Shown: positions 47,603 to 59,607, numbered from the stretch's first letter. The stretch is 64,000 bases of DNA from Ascidia mentula (GCA_947561715.1 OX387200.1:19594501-19658500); one strand, 5' to 3'. Made by a program: numbers and translations. The notes: a model not told the origin generated them from the letters alone.

Positions 47603-50463
47603 GACTGCATCTTCTGGTACGAATACCACCACGCAGTGCGCTGTGTATCTTTAACCGGACCAGATTTCAGGATTTAAAATTCCTTTGAGTAAACACTATA
47701 TTATGATAATCTTTCCAAAACTGTTTTCGCAAATATTTATATGGTAACGTTGCAACGAAGCGAATACGTCGACGCTTTTCTGTATGTCTTATGACTGCAT
47801 TGAGCCAATAATATGAATTTGTGGAGTCTTGTCAGTGCAGCTTGGTGTGACTATTGGCACTCTTGAGGACATCTCATGGATCGAAACAGTGATTGCTAAA
47901 TTCGCATTTAAGAATTTAAACTAGAAAACAAGTCAAACAGATAACTTATACAAGCTGAGTCCACCGCTGTTCCCACGGCTTTTCACGCACGGTTGCCCCA
48001 AATTATTTCCGTTCATTGCAGACCTGTTTCCAGCACCGTCATTTTTATATTTTAAATTACGTGATTTGCTGGTTTTGCAGATCTTTTTTTGCCATTTATC
48101 CAGACCATCAATCAAAGTAAAAAAAAACCACTGAACATCGTCGCCCACGAGACAATATTTTAATCCATATTGTCGCATTATAACCTCCTTCTTGCACGAG
48201 GTCGTTTCGTTTTTTCCAGCTAAATTTGTAAAAGTTACTGAGCCACTTAACATTGATATGGTGTTCATTACAACACGCGGTTTAGTTTACAATGTTGTTC
48301 AATTCCGCAATAAAGTATTGCCGTCAAACATATAGACCCCGGGCTTGCGAGCCAGCAGTCGTTTTGTCAGTTTACGCTTTTCCTGTCATACTTTTGAATA
48401 AATGCCGTTTTCAGTAAATACTCTAAAATTTATCAACCATGAATCACCGCAGTTGCAAGCATGTTGTTTTGTTAAACACGTTTATGGCTTTGATGCACAA
48501 CGAAAAGAAGATCCAAACGATTGATGGCTGTGTATAAAAACTGTGAGCCTTTGCTTCGTTGAAATTTTAACACTTGTATACTTTAATGATAGCTTATTTG
48601 AATTTAAAATTTTCTTTTTCAACAAAACCAAGTTGAATACACTTCTGAGGCGTCCAAGCGCAGTTTTATATTTGGTTTGTGTGATGTGACCGCTTGACGT
48701 ATGAGTTTAGAGGGAGTGAAAATGTGCCCGCAATTCAACAAAGCGGAATGTGGAAAGCCGCCGCAGCTGGAAGCTGCTTTGATAAGAAATTATTCCCATA
48801 ACTCCGGGAGGTTCTGGCAGAAGCATCTTACGTAATAAGCTTTTTAGTGTTTTTCCACATTGTGTTTGTGAGCCCACTGCCTTTTTCCTGCGACTGACTG
48901 TTTATACTGACATGAGTTCGCCTTTCTGATCTACTCTGATTGTGATTTTATCCATTCTATGTAACGCTAATTCTCCAATCGATTCGATCATGGACTCGTT
49001 GTTTAAAATTGTTGATACAATGACTCTCGTCATGTTTTGCCAACTTCAGGAATTTTTCTGTAAGTTTGGTTAATAAACAATGATTGGGGTTAAACCGTCT
49101 GTACCAATCTCAGTCGACCTCCTATTTGGTTAGCAATGATATTCAAGCACTTGGAAACTCAATGGCCAGATGTATGTTGCTGTTTTTGTATATGTACAAG
49201 CAGCATTTTACCTCAGTTCGGCTAATGCCATCACAAAATGAGATTGATATTAAACTGACATTACAAACGTACATTTAGGCACTTAAATTTAATGAACAGC
49301 TGCCAAACACATTTGTTGTACTTGTATATTTGAAACCTGGCTTACTATGAGCCAGATAGCCCAATCGTTACACACTTGACTCGAAATGCTGAAATTATCG
49401 GTTGTTCGTAAGATGTAAGAGCGTGTAGTGAACATTAACTTGTTGAATTACAATGACTGAAGCAAAAAAAATTGACTCACGACACCACAAGGAACTGAAA
49501 TACCTATATTTCTTCACAGATTCATGTATAGTTTTATAGTTTGGTAAAACTTTTTTCGTGACATGACACAAAAGTTAAATTACAACGTTTAGTTCGTGCG
49601 TCGGTTTAGTGTCTCTTATTGTGTCTTGTTTATCCGTTTTTCGTCGAACGCCTATATTGTGCCCGACTAGCACTTGGCGTGGAGGAATATGCATAAATTA
49701 GTAAAAAACATACTATCCTCATTGGCGCCGTTCGACCGTTGCGTTGTGTGAAATTTTCAGTTCATCGTTTTTTTGCGTTGGCTCTGGTCTGGTTGTACAA
49801 ACGATAGCAATTTAACTCTGTTCCCACGCTCCGCTGACTTCCGATTATTCATTGAAGATGAATCATTGAGGTTACAGTCTGATTTTGGACACCCCGGTTT
49901 ACTTTAACGTACTACAAATAGTACGTACTTTAACGTAACACAGTTTGGCTACGAGAACACAGTTTTGTGTACATGGACATGCAATTTTAGTTTTATTAGA
50001 AACAGGTATTTCGTCAACGTCGAAGCGACATATGTTTGTTAACGCAAGTATTTTCACTTGTGATGTTTGATATCAAACAAATGTGACGCAATAACTCAAT
50101 CGGAAAACGGTTCATCTTTTCGGTACTCTGAACGCGGGTAATTACCTGGTTGGATTTAACCATCGGCTGTAAGAGCTGAACCGAGTTTGATTGATCGTTC
50201 ACTGCAATATACGTCTCGCTGTATTGCATTAGTGATAGCAGTTTGGACAAGGTGACGTTGGGCGCTGTTAAGCTGTAGCACACAGGACATGGCAAGTCGT
50301 TTTAGAGCTGTTTTCCATTAGATTCCATTAGAAATCTTCTACTGAAACAACGTCGACCCTGTGGATATTGGGTAGAAAGGTTTTAACCAACATGATCTGT
50401 TCGTAATTATAGGTGCAAAGCTAACTGTGCGTGGTTTAAAATATATTTCTGAGTAACCTAATC
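47603..50463. other. Spacer between family members A and B
   Basis: One ATG-initiated minus-strand frame (48268-47933, 111 codons) starts MNTISMLSGSVTFTNL and contains YGLKYCLVGDDVQWFFF. It reads like protein but matches no family I recognise and may be a lone or decayed gene. At 49.34-49.41 kb a tRNA-like A-box patch (gatagcccaatcgttacaca) may be SINE debris. The rest shows nothing identifiable. Confidence 0.35.
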
Positions 50464-50964
50464 ATGACACTGTTGGATGTCACGCCTTGTGAAATTAGAT
50501 TTTCCCAAGATACCATCCGAAATATGTTTCGCTGTGGAAATTATGTTAACCAAACTATCAACGAAATTATGAGAGGAATAACAGATGTTGATGATTTGCC
50601 GATGATGGAAGTGGTTGAGGTTGATGGGGAGTTGTACACAGTCAACAACAGAACTCTGTACGTACTTCGCGTGCTGGAAGTCCGAGGGTTTCTTCAATCA
50701 ATAACAGTGCGTGAATTGGATTGCAATGAATTTTTCGAAAGGAAGTTTTCTACCACAAACGATGGAGAATCCGTACGAATTCGTGGTGCCAGTATGACAT
50801 ATCGACATACAATGGATGACGATGATGAATCTTCGGGCGACGAGTCTACGGAATATGGTGATGATGTTTCTGAGGAGGAAGATTATTCAGGAGATGATGA
50901 TTGGTTTGATCAGGAATATTACTCTGTTGACGTTGTGTCTATGCGGGTGACAATTCATATTTAA
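50464..50964 (+). CDS. ParB-like domain protein B, intronless, acidic tail
   Basis: A single exon of 166 aa. The domain is the most divergent of the five: TPCEIRFSQDTI, DLPMMEVVEVDGELY, then VNNRTLYVLRVLEVRGFL. The second arginine of the NRRL motif is threonine here, which may affect activity if that residue is catalytic or binds ligand. FSTTNDGESVRIRGASMTY replaces the equivalent segment of A, C and E. The tail lies in the same exon and is strongly acidic (DDDDESSGDESTEYGDD, then EEEDYSGDDDW), so the acidic-tail theme is kept without an intron. A poly(A) signal lies at 50992-50997. Confidence 0.7.
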   Translation: MTLLDVTPCEIRFSQDTIRNMFRCGNYVNQTINEIMRGITDVDDLPMMEVVEVDGELYTVNNRTLYVLRVLEVRGFLQSITVRELDCNEFFERKFSTTNDGESVRIRGASMTYRHTMDDDDESSGDESTEYGDDVSEEEDYSGDDDWFDQEYYSVDVVSMRVTIHI

Positions 50965-50991
50965 TCCGATGTATATTCCAAAGCGTTTGTA

Positions 50992-50997
50992 AATAAA
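50992..50997 (+). terminator. Poly(A) signal AATAAA
   Basis: Canonical AATAAA 28 nt after the stop codon of member B. It supports B as an intact compact gene with a very short 3' UTR. Confidence 0.6.
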
Positions 50998-52506
50998 TGC
51001 AACTATCCTAAGCATTAATTTTGTTTGTAAAGCAACAAAGAAAAAAATTACCGACGTTTAGAAGTTGACTATCTTGCGACACTAATAACAGTCTGTCTTA
51101 CTCGATAACTCAGGCATTTTATTTGTGGTATTATGTTATGCATCAGCGTAACTTTTTTTTGCAAAATTAACAAAATAAGAAAAAATGTTGTTTGCTGTGG
51201 TAAATCGGAGAAGGTTCGAAATAAACCTTTCGCGTGTCGATCGTGACGTGTCACATGGTATTCCAATGCGCAGATACATTTTAACTGTTTCATTTGCCCA
51301 CAATTTGGTATAAATTTGTTTCAACAGAACTACATGTGTTTGGGTAACTGACTCCAAAGCGAATTGTGAATCCCACAAAAACTTTAGAAGCCCGACATGG
51401 GGTGTTAAAACATGCATTATATAAGATTTTTCAGCTAATAATACCATTCATTAGCGATTAGCTGTGGAATTGAGTAGAGTTAGCGGCGCTAAACCACGTT
51501 ATCCAATTAGCTTATGTTACAACAACATAAGTTTATAACTACATTATCCAATTAGCCACTTTACGCTCTTGCTTTGGTTTAATTTCATGTAAGTGTGTGT
51601 TGTTGTTTTACTGAAATGATGAAGTGTCTTATCACCTTATGGCGTGGTTACCTTTGTTAACACTTAAACTTGAAATTGAGGCATTTAGGAAAAGATAAGT
51701 TTGCCTCAGTTTTTGCTCTGCTTGTTTTAACAGCTCTGCTTGTATTGCTCGATAGGCTTCGTACCTGCTTTGCTTGTTAAGCAAACAATTTGGTCGTCGG
51801 GTAAATATTTATCATCCAATAGGTTTGACGCAACAGGCGCGGATTGCTGGTGAACGAATTAAGCATAGGGTTCAATTTACATAACTAGTTGGTTGCCACG
51901 ACATAAAAGCGAAAAAAATGTGATTCGAACATACTCGAAGGGAAATACCCAGAGAGGAATCCAATGTTCCTCTTTTGAGTCTTCTGCCATGCAGACAGAA
52001 TCGAAGAACAAAGTTTGGTACAAACGTCACGCATGATTAAACTGCAATTCAAATGATTATTTGGAAAGATAGTTAAACATTTTTGAAAGTTTTGTAATAC
52101 TACTTGTTTGAGGAAAATTAACTTTTAAGAATAATTTGAACTAATATACACTAACTCATAGTGTTCAATAAACACTTTGTGGTAACAAACGTTTTTCAGA
52201 AATTGTTTGGGGACATATCATTGCAAAATAGTAACATATTTTGTCCTCTAATACTTTGTTTAGGTCTCTTTACAGGTCATGTAGCAAAAATCTGTGAAAC
52301 TGTTTTTTTTGTACCTATTCCCATCAGTTACACTGAGCCCAGTTTACTTAACAAACAGAAAGATTGGGAAAAAGGGGGCATGAATGAAGGAATGTTTGAA
52401 ATGCTGTTTGATCACGCGAAACGTTTTTATAAAACTTTTGTTTTTGAGTTCTGGAATGACAGTAGTCTACTTAGTTTTTCACTTTGTAGCGGTTAAGCAG
52501 CCTGTC
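50998..52506. other. Spacer between family members B and C
   Basis: No convincing gene. A plus-strand open frame at 52161-52496 runs to just before the start of member C but has no domain character and lies in its probable leader. An acceptor-like CTTTGTAG at about 52483-52490 lies shortly before the ATG of C. Confidence 0.4.
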
Positions 52507-55500
52507 ATGGGGCTATTAGAGCTTTCGCCAAATGAAATACGTTTTTCGCAAAACAGTATTCTGCATAGATTTCGAAACAACCAACGATTTGTACAGGGGG
52601 ACAAAGTTAATGACACAATTTTGAAAATAGAAAGGGGAGTATACAAGGTGGAAGATTTTCCCAAAATCAATGTTGTACAAAAGGATGGTTTGTATTACAC
52701 CTTGGACAACAGGAGACTGTATGTGTTTCGCGTGCTGCATGCAAGAGGGCATTTAAAAACAATAGAAGTGTGCTTGAAACCTTCGAGTTATTTAAGAAAT
52801 AAATTCACAACAACAAACCAGGGACATTCAATTGATGTTCGTAATGATTGTACTCACCCACACACTTCAAATATTTCAAGGTAATCCAAGTAAATGTACA
52901 GAAAACTGTTTTTATTTGCTACTATTATTGTGTCAAAGTACCAATTAATACTCCATTTAGATGTTAGTAAGTGTTTTGGGTGATTAACAATGTATGAATA
53001 GTTCTAACTTTTTTAACTTGTTTGTAGGGAAACAGTGGATATGCTCTCTACTTTATCCATCGTTGACAGGTCTCGTGAGTGCAGACGTTTCAGCACAAGT
53101 CTGTTAGCAATCAATTCTGCAAGGTAAAGCTAACTAATAAGAGTAGTTGTGTTGTTGTTTCTGCCTATTGTATTCAATTATTCGATTTTTCTAGCCAGCA
53201 ATATTAAACGTATATTTGATTCACCGATGGACCGTTACCGTTACTTTAATAAAGCATAGTTGAATAGCAGGCGAAACGTCGATGTAGACACTGAACACCC
53301 AGCCTGCGAGGGCTAAGTCTCATAAAGGGTAGCCTGCTTTTTTGAAACACGCCGTTTCCTATTCCCTGTATTAAATTCACTGCAACGATGGTTTTCTATA
53401 AAAAATCCGCGATCAACAACACAGCCGACAATAAACGCTAGCAAGCACTTACTAACTGTTTTCAAACAGGCCACGTTTCGTTATGACAGCTTAATTTGCA
53501 GCAAACAAATGGATTTACTATTTAAGCCAAAATTATCTCCTTTAAGGAGTAAATAAACAATTCAACTGACACAAACAATTTTACCCTACTTGCACGCTGC
53601 AAACAAGTGAACTATCGCTACGAAGCAACAAAGACATTCGAAAAGATGTGTTACGCATAGTGGTCATTGTTTTGTTACTATGAATAACCTGCAATGAACG
53701 TGGAGATGTAACAGTCGATGAATAAAACAATACGTTTCAACGTGCCAACCTTAAAAAACTAATGGATAAAAACCACATTCAACAATAAACGGCCGCCAAG
53801 CACTGAGTTAGGCCAGCGTATTGAATCCAAACATGTTTTGTACTGATTGAAAAAATATTTAGTCTAATACTTTGTATTCCCTTGAAAGAAAATATGTGTA
53901 TCTACGAAAGTAAACCATGACAAAACAAGTTTTCTTTTTATTTCTAGAAAATATTTGCCGTCACTGCATGTTCCTGAAGCTATTCCTGTGGCACAATCAT
54001 CACCCATACCTAAGTCAAGTGATCATTCTAATCCCGAACACAAGTAAAAAAAATATGAGTTTTTAACATTGTGTTTCCTGTTGAATGTCCGAAATGTCCT
54101 ACATGTTATTTAAAATCGCCTTCACCGGCCAATGCAATTAACATAAAATGTTCATCATATACTTAGGTACTCCGAAAACAACAAAAAAACATCAGGACGA
54201 ATTGGCACAGAGCAGTCATTTTCACATTTCTCAACAAGTTCATGGAAGCAGTCTTTTGTCTACCAACAAGATTGCAACATACATCACTACTGGGATTTAC
54301 ATCACGACTGTTACTCTGACCCAGGCGACTACCGTGATCCAGATGAGTACTTAGATCTTGATGAGTACCTTAACCATGACGATTACCCTGATCCTGACGA
54401 CTATCCGGAAGGTGACGATTTTTCTGATCCTGACGACTACCCGGAACGTGACGATTTCCCTGATCGTGACGACTACCCTGAACGTGACAATTTCCGTGAT
54501 CCTGACGACTACCCGGAACGCGAAGATTCCCCAGAAGAAGACCCTGACAACTACCCGGAACATGACGATTTCCCTGATCCTGACGACTACCCTGAACGTG
54601 ACAATTTCCTTGATCCTGACGACTACCCGGAACGCGAAGATTCCCCAGAAGAAGACCCTGACGACTACCCGGAAGGTGACGATTTTGCTGATCCTGATGA
54701 CTACCCGGAACGCGAAGATTCCCCAGAACAAGACCTTAAAGACTACCCGGAACGTGACGATTTCCCTGATCCTGATGACTACACGGAAGGTGACGATTTT
54801 CCTGATCCTGATAACTACCCGGAAGGTGACGATTGTCCTGATCCTGATGACTACCCGGAACGTGACGATTTCCCTCATCCTGACGACTACCCGGAAGGTG
54901 ACGATTTTCCTGATCCTGACGACTACGCGGAAGGTGACGATTGTCCTGATCCTGATGACTACCCTGAACGTGACAATTTCCTTGATCCTGACGACTACCC
55001 GGAACGCGAAGATTCCCCAGAACAAGACCCTAAAGACTACCCGGAACATGACGATTTCCCTGATCCTGATGACTACCCGGAACGTGACGATTTCCCTGAT
55101 CCTGACGACTACCCTGAACGTGACAATTTCCTTGATCCTGACGACTACCCGGAATGCGAAGATTCCCCAGAACAAGACCCTAAAGACTACCCGGAACATG
55201 ACGATTTCCCTGATACTGACGACTACCCGGAACGTGACGATTTCCCTGATCCTGACGACTACCCGGAACGCAAAGATTCCCCAGAAGAAGACCCTGACAA
55301 CTACCCGGAACATGACGATCTCCGTGATCCTGACGACTACCCGGAACGTGACGATTTCCCTGATCGTGACGACTACCCTGAACGTGACAATTTCCGTGAT
55401 CCTGACGACTACCCGGAACGCGAAGATTCCCCAGAAGAAGACCCTGACAACTACCCGGAACATGACGATTTCCCTGATCCTGACGACTACCCTGAACGTG

Positions 55501-56186
55501 ACGATTTCCCTGATCCTGACGCCTACCCTGAACGTGACAATTTCCTTGATCCTGACGACTACCCGGAACGCGAAGATTCCCCAGAACGAGACCCTGATGA
55601 CTATCCTGACGACTACCCGGAACGTGACAATTTCCTTGATCCTGACGACTACCCGAAATGTGAAGATTACCCTGATCCTGACGACTACCCGGAACGTGAC
55701 GATTTCCCTGATCCTCACGACTACCTGGAACGCGAAGATTTCCCAGAAGAAGACCCTGACAACTACCCGGAAGTTGACAATTTCCCTGATCCTGATGACT
55801 ACCCGGAACGTGACGATTTCCCTGATCCTGACGACTACCCGGAATGTGACGATTACCCTGATCCTGATGACTACCCGGAACGTGACAATTTCCCTGATCC
55901 TGACGACCACCCGGAATGTGAAGATTATCCTGATCCTGACGACTACCCGGAACGCGAAGATTCCCCAGAACGAGACCCTGACGACTACCCGGAACGTGAC
56001 GATTACCCTGATCCTGACGACTACCCGGAACGCGAAGATTCCCCAGAACAAGAAACTGACGTCTACCTGCTGAGTGACGATTTCCCTGATCCTGACGACT
56101 TCCCGGAACGCCACGAATACCCTGACCCTGGCGACTACCCGGAACTTGACAATTACCTAGAGCCAGATGAGTACGAATGGGATTAA
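52507..56186 (+). CDS. ParB-like domain protein C with giant DPDDYPE repeat tail
   Basis: Four exons, 52507-52880, 53028-53123, 53948-54043 and 54167-56186, giving 861 aa. The domain holds SPNEIRFSQNSI, DFPKINVVQKDGLYY and LDNRRLYVFRVLHARGHL, with a five- to six-residue insertion before the KVNDT turn. FTTTNQGHSIDVRND follows. Two 96-nt exons (phase 2-2) add linker residues. The last exon opens with a short His/Tyr-rich linker, then about 50 tandem units of the type DPDDYPERDDFP (12 aa), alternating irregularly with DPDDYPEREDSPEE or SPEQ (14 aa), ending DEYEWD. The frame stays open throughout with no frameshift, which argues for selection. The tail is extremely acidic and rich in Pro and Tyr, and presumably disordered. 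The exon has no internal ATG in this frame. Other open frames across it on both strands are by-products of the repeat. Confidence 0.78.
54305..56183 (+). repeat. Coding minisatellite, 36/42-bp units
   Basis: About 1.9 kb of tandem units of roughly 36 bp (12 codons) with a 42-bp variant, all in the same frame. Units differ by point changes (GAA CGT, GAA GGT or GAA CAT after CCG; TTC CCT, TTC CTT or TTC CGT at the end). Higher-order blocks repeat, for example the set ending in a CCAGAAGAAGACCCTGAC-type unit. Such an array is expected to vary in copy number between individuals and to be collapsed or misassembled from short reads. Confidence 0.9.
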
Positions 56187-56470
56187 TGTTAACCAACACG
56201 TTTCGATACAGCATTACAAAAATTACAGCAAAGAAAGAAACATTTTGACCTTTTTCGACACAGGCCATTTCTATGTATTTTATTTTGAAAGAAATTGTAC
56301 TTTATGCACTATACAGCACAGTTTTTTAAAGTTATCTTGTATATTTGTATAGACGACAATTTTACAAAACTTATTGTGGTTTTGTTTAAAATTTTGACGA
56401 AATATTTTGAGAAATGCCATGCAAAAGCGAGGTACTATCAAGCGTTTCCATTTCTGGTCAGTTTGTTTTC

Positions 56471-56476
56471 AATAAA
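56471..56476 (+). terminator. Poly(A) signal AATAAA
   Basis: Canonical AATAAA about 285 nt after the stop of member C, in T/A-rich sequence. It is the likely 3' end of that transcript. Confidence 0.55.
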
Positions 56477-57614
56477 ATTATATGAGATTTGATATCTAGA
56501 TTGTTTTATCTTGAAGTGTGGAGGCTGTAACATACGTCACAGAACCAGTGCTTGAATTGCGTAATGCTTTGCGCGCAGCTTTGCACGTGTACTGCATAAT
56601 CCCATAATGTGACCCAAATGATTTAGCCATCGAATATTCTCGAGTAAAGTGATTCATTCAACATCCTGTTTACCACATAAAATGTTCTCCTATGCTTCTG
56701 TCACATCATATGTTCTTGTAATATATTACTTCAAGCGCCTCATGATATCACGTGACATTATTGACCAATCAGCTCTCAGTATGGAGAGCTTTAAAGCCCA
56801 GTGTGTACCTGTAAATTCATTCTCTTTGATTCTATTCGATTCTATTTGCTGGCATCCTATCAACGTTGTATTGAAAGTTGTAATGTACCGTCGTAATGAA
56901 GAAGATAACAGAAATGAATACAATTTTTCGGGAAGAGATCTTGGTTCTGGGTGCTTTATAGAACGGGGCAGAAGCAGGTTTAACCATCAAAGAGACTCAA
57001 TAACCGCTCAGGCCATCGAGACACTGTTAAATATTTCAGAAACACTTCGAGTTATTTACAAGGCCAAGTGAAGAAATGTCAAAGTGGAGATACGGTCGAA
57101 TCGAGGCTTTGAGAACTTCAAGTTAGAAAAGGTTCTGTGTACACGCAACCTCCTAGTTTTTTTTTGCTTTCGGGTGAAACGGGTGCCTCATCAACCCTGA
57201 ACCCAATAATCACGACTATTTAAATGCTTCATTTCAAAAAGCAGTTTATGCACGTGACGCAAAAACATTTCTGAAAAGTCAAACTTTGGAATTGGTTGAT
57301 ACGCCCACTTGCTTCTGCAACTATTGAAACGTACTGTCAAAATACTTACTTTCAAACATTGTGTCTCAACCTCATATTGAAAACCATTTCGACCTTACAA
57401 TACTACCAACCTGGGTTTACCAGCATGACAATGAACATCAGGCTGTGGAACCTATTCTCGCAAATGAGCCTGTACATATTTTAGTTTTGTCCTAGTGGCC
57501 GTGTGTGATTTTCAAGATAAGTTGCAAACGAACTAACGATGCATGCAGTAGTTTATTAGTATTCTGGTCAATAGGTGAATAAGTATTTTGCTCAAGGTTT
57601 CCAGTTCTAGCATC
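56477..57614. other. Spacer between family members C and D
   Basis: A plus-strand open frame (56649-57071, no ATG at its first codon) has a polar C-terminal half but no recognisable domain. I do not call it a gene. Acceptor-like TTTCCAG and TTCTAG lie just upstream of the ATG of D. Confidence 0.35.
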
Positions 57615-57956
57615 ATGGAGCTGGTAGAACTTGCACCGTGCGACATACGGTTTTCGCAAGACAGTATTAGAAGATGTTTTCAAAATCGAAACAGTGTAAA
57701 TGACACAATTTTAAAAATGCGATGGCGGATATACAAGGTGGACGATTTCCCCAAAATTATGGTGGTACGCAAAGATGGTTTTTACTACATCATGGACAAC
57801 AGGAGGCTGTATGTGTTTCGTGTGCTGCAAAGAAGAGGATACTTGCGAAAAATAAAAGTCTATCTCAATCGGTCCAGTTATTGGAACGGCCACAGAAAAT
57901 TTACGACCACAAATCAAGGAGTGGAGATTCGTGTACGGGGTGACGTCATGATGTAG
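57615..57956 (+). CDS. ParB-like domain protein D, tail-less
   Basis: A single exon of 113 aa. The domain is intact and close to A and E: APCDIRFSQDSI, a SVNDT turn, DFPKIMVVRKDGFYY, MDNRRLYVFRVLQRRGYL, then KFTTTNQGVEIRVRGDV. It stops (TAG, 57954-57956) just where the other members continue to the splice site and tail. The stop lies inside the 8-bp target duplication of a MITE that starts three bases later. D is either a natural domain-only member or a copy whose tail was lost. The native poly(A) signal may be the AATAAA just past the MITE (about 58369-58374). Confidence 0.7.
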   Translation: MELVELAPCDIRFSQDSIRRCFQNRNSVNDTILKMRWRIYKVDDFPKIMVVRKDGFYYIMDNRRLYVFRVLQRRGYLRKIKVYLNRSSYWNGHRKFTTTNQGVEIRVRGDVMM

Positions 57957-57958
57957 AT

Positions 57959-58363
57959 CAGTGGTTCTCAAACTGTGGTACGCGTACCACTAGTGGTACG
58001 CGAGAGCTTTTCAAGTGGTACGCGATTTAGTCTACTCCATACAATTTGCCGCACTTTGCAGAAGCTAAAACCGCTGCAAATACATCATGTCGGTTTTCTT
58101 TATTGTGCATTTGTGACGCAATAGTATCAACGTGAAATTGTTGCACTGTTGAAGTAATTCTGACATCGTGTATTCAACTGTGCAACAATTTCACGTTGCA
58201 CAATAAAGTGCACAATAAAGAAAACCAAGCAACTGGTGATATTGGCTAAATTGTTATTCATTGGTGGTATGTCATAACAGTTATGGTATAGTAATACGGT
58301 GGTACGCAGTGTATTAAAAAACAAATGAGCGGTACGTGATTGGAAAAAGTTTGAGAAACACTG
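57959..58363. mobile_element. hAT-type MITE inserted at the stop codon of member D
   Basis: It starts CAGTGGTTCTCAAACTG and ends AGTTTGAGAAACACTG, clear terminal inverted repeats of the hAT CAGTG class. Internal GTGGTACGC motifs are shared with the MITE at 17.5 kb. The flanking 8-bp duplications ATGTAGAT (57951-57958) and ATGTAAAT (58364-58371) match at 7 of 8 bases. It is 405 bp, non-coding, and contains a large internal inverted repeat and AATAAA motifs near 58202 and 58214. Confidence 0.85.
58092..58226. repeat. Long inverted repeat inside the MITE
   Basis: The left arm starts GGTTTTCTTTATTGTGCA and includes CAACGTGAAATTGTTGCAC. The right arm is its near-perfect reverse complement (GTGCAACAATTTCACGTTG ... 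CACAATAAAGAAAACC), with a short loop around 58160. The arms are about 60 nt, with one region of mismatch or length difference. A transcript through it would form a long hairpin. Confidence 0.8.
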
Positions 58364-59607
58364 ATGTAAATAAACACATTTTTGTAATTTAAGTATTGGT
58401 ATATGCCAGCATTTTCAGATTTAAACTTCTTTGCGCAAACCTTGTAATCCAGGATCACTGGGAAAGCACTCACTTAATATTAATTTATGTCAATAACCCA
58501 TAAAACCATGCCATTAACCGACTGGTTACGGCAAAATGCGAGAATTACTTTGCTGAAAAAAATCGATTAAAGTTTTTATTTTCTTACAGGCTATGCCATC
58601 AAGCACATCAAAAACAAGCATGCTTACAAAAGAAGGCAATTGGGTATTTTTTTGTTAACTTCAAAATAATTAGGCCCATTATTGTAATGCGTTCTTTTCC
58701 AGATTCAGAGACACAAAAGTTATCCCATTTCCTTCTCAGGGATTCTGTGCTGTTGAAAACCAACCAGTTGTGATGACTATGCATGTCACCTCCGAAGAAA
58801 TTCCAAAAAATCATCATCATACTCCAACGAATCATCATCATAGTTCCGGTGCTCCTCCACCAGATAATAAAACGTGCTTTAAACTGACTTCGGCTGTATC
58901 AGCCTAACTTTACGCTACACCTGCTTATTTTTGCAATGGATGTTTAACAGGAATTCAAGCCAACATTAACAATTCATTTTTTTATGTCTTTTTGTGCTCT
59001 AATATATAACGACAAGATCACATTTTTGAGTAACATGTTTTAGGGCATGCAATTAAACTCTTCCGTTTTACATTTGTTCAGCCGCAGACGGTGTTGTGAT
59101 GAAGTTTAGATATATTTGTACAAGTTCGTTTCACTTAGTTTTGCAGTTTCTTCGGACTCGGCTATTTGATATGTGTTACGAAAACGCGAAAATATGCAGA
59201 AAAATGGTGCGTGCTTTGCCAAGTATCTTTTTCTGCGTTTGAGAAGAACACAGGAGACTGTGACTACAGTCAAGATTACGCTGAAAGGTATCAAACTGAA
59301 GATACACTTGTGTAATTAATGTTTCCTAAACCAGTCGTCACGAGACGTTTACTTTCAGCCAATTTATCGAGGCTTTGTAAACTGTGGGCGAGAAAACGGT
59401 TTTGTGTAAATGTATCCTACGTACTGTTTGCTTTCGGATGAAGGTGGCTTCTTGGCAAACTTTTTGTTTGCTAACACACAGAGAACAGTTTTCTCGTTGT
59501 GGCGTAGGGTGGTGTTTCAAGTAAATAACGAACAAGTAGTGCATTTAAGTAGTTTGAGGTTTTTCTTGTCTAAAGTGCATTTTTTATTGTATTGCAGTCG
59601 TAGCAAA
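58364..59607. other. Spacer between family members D and E
   Basis: No gene recognised. A minus-strand frame at 59106-59294 contains a short hydrophobic stretch but no context. The acceptor TTGTATTGCAG at about 59587-59597 immediately precedes the ATG of E and suggests a leader exon or trans-spliced leader. Confidence 0.4.

Noticed and set aside
53255..53300. Second hammerhead-like motif in an intron of gene C
   Set aside because: GCGAAACGTCGATG is present but the CTGATGA core box is missing, so it is at most a degenerate relative.
54351..56268. Very long minus-strand frames (587 and 362 codons) over the repeat
   Set aside because: Antisense by-products of the DPDDYPE coding minisatellite; no upstream exons, and the plus-strand frame is explained by splicing and by the homologous tail in gene A.
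56649..57071. 140-codon plus-strand open frame between members C and D
   Set aside because: No ATG at the first codon, mixed hydrophobic and polar translation without a domain; not related to the ParB-like family.
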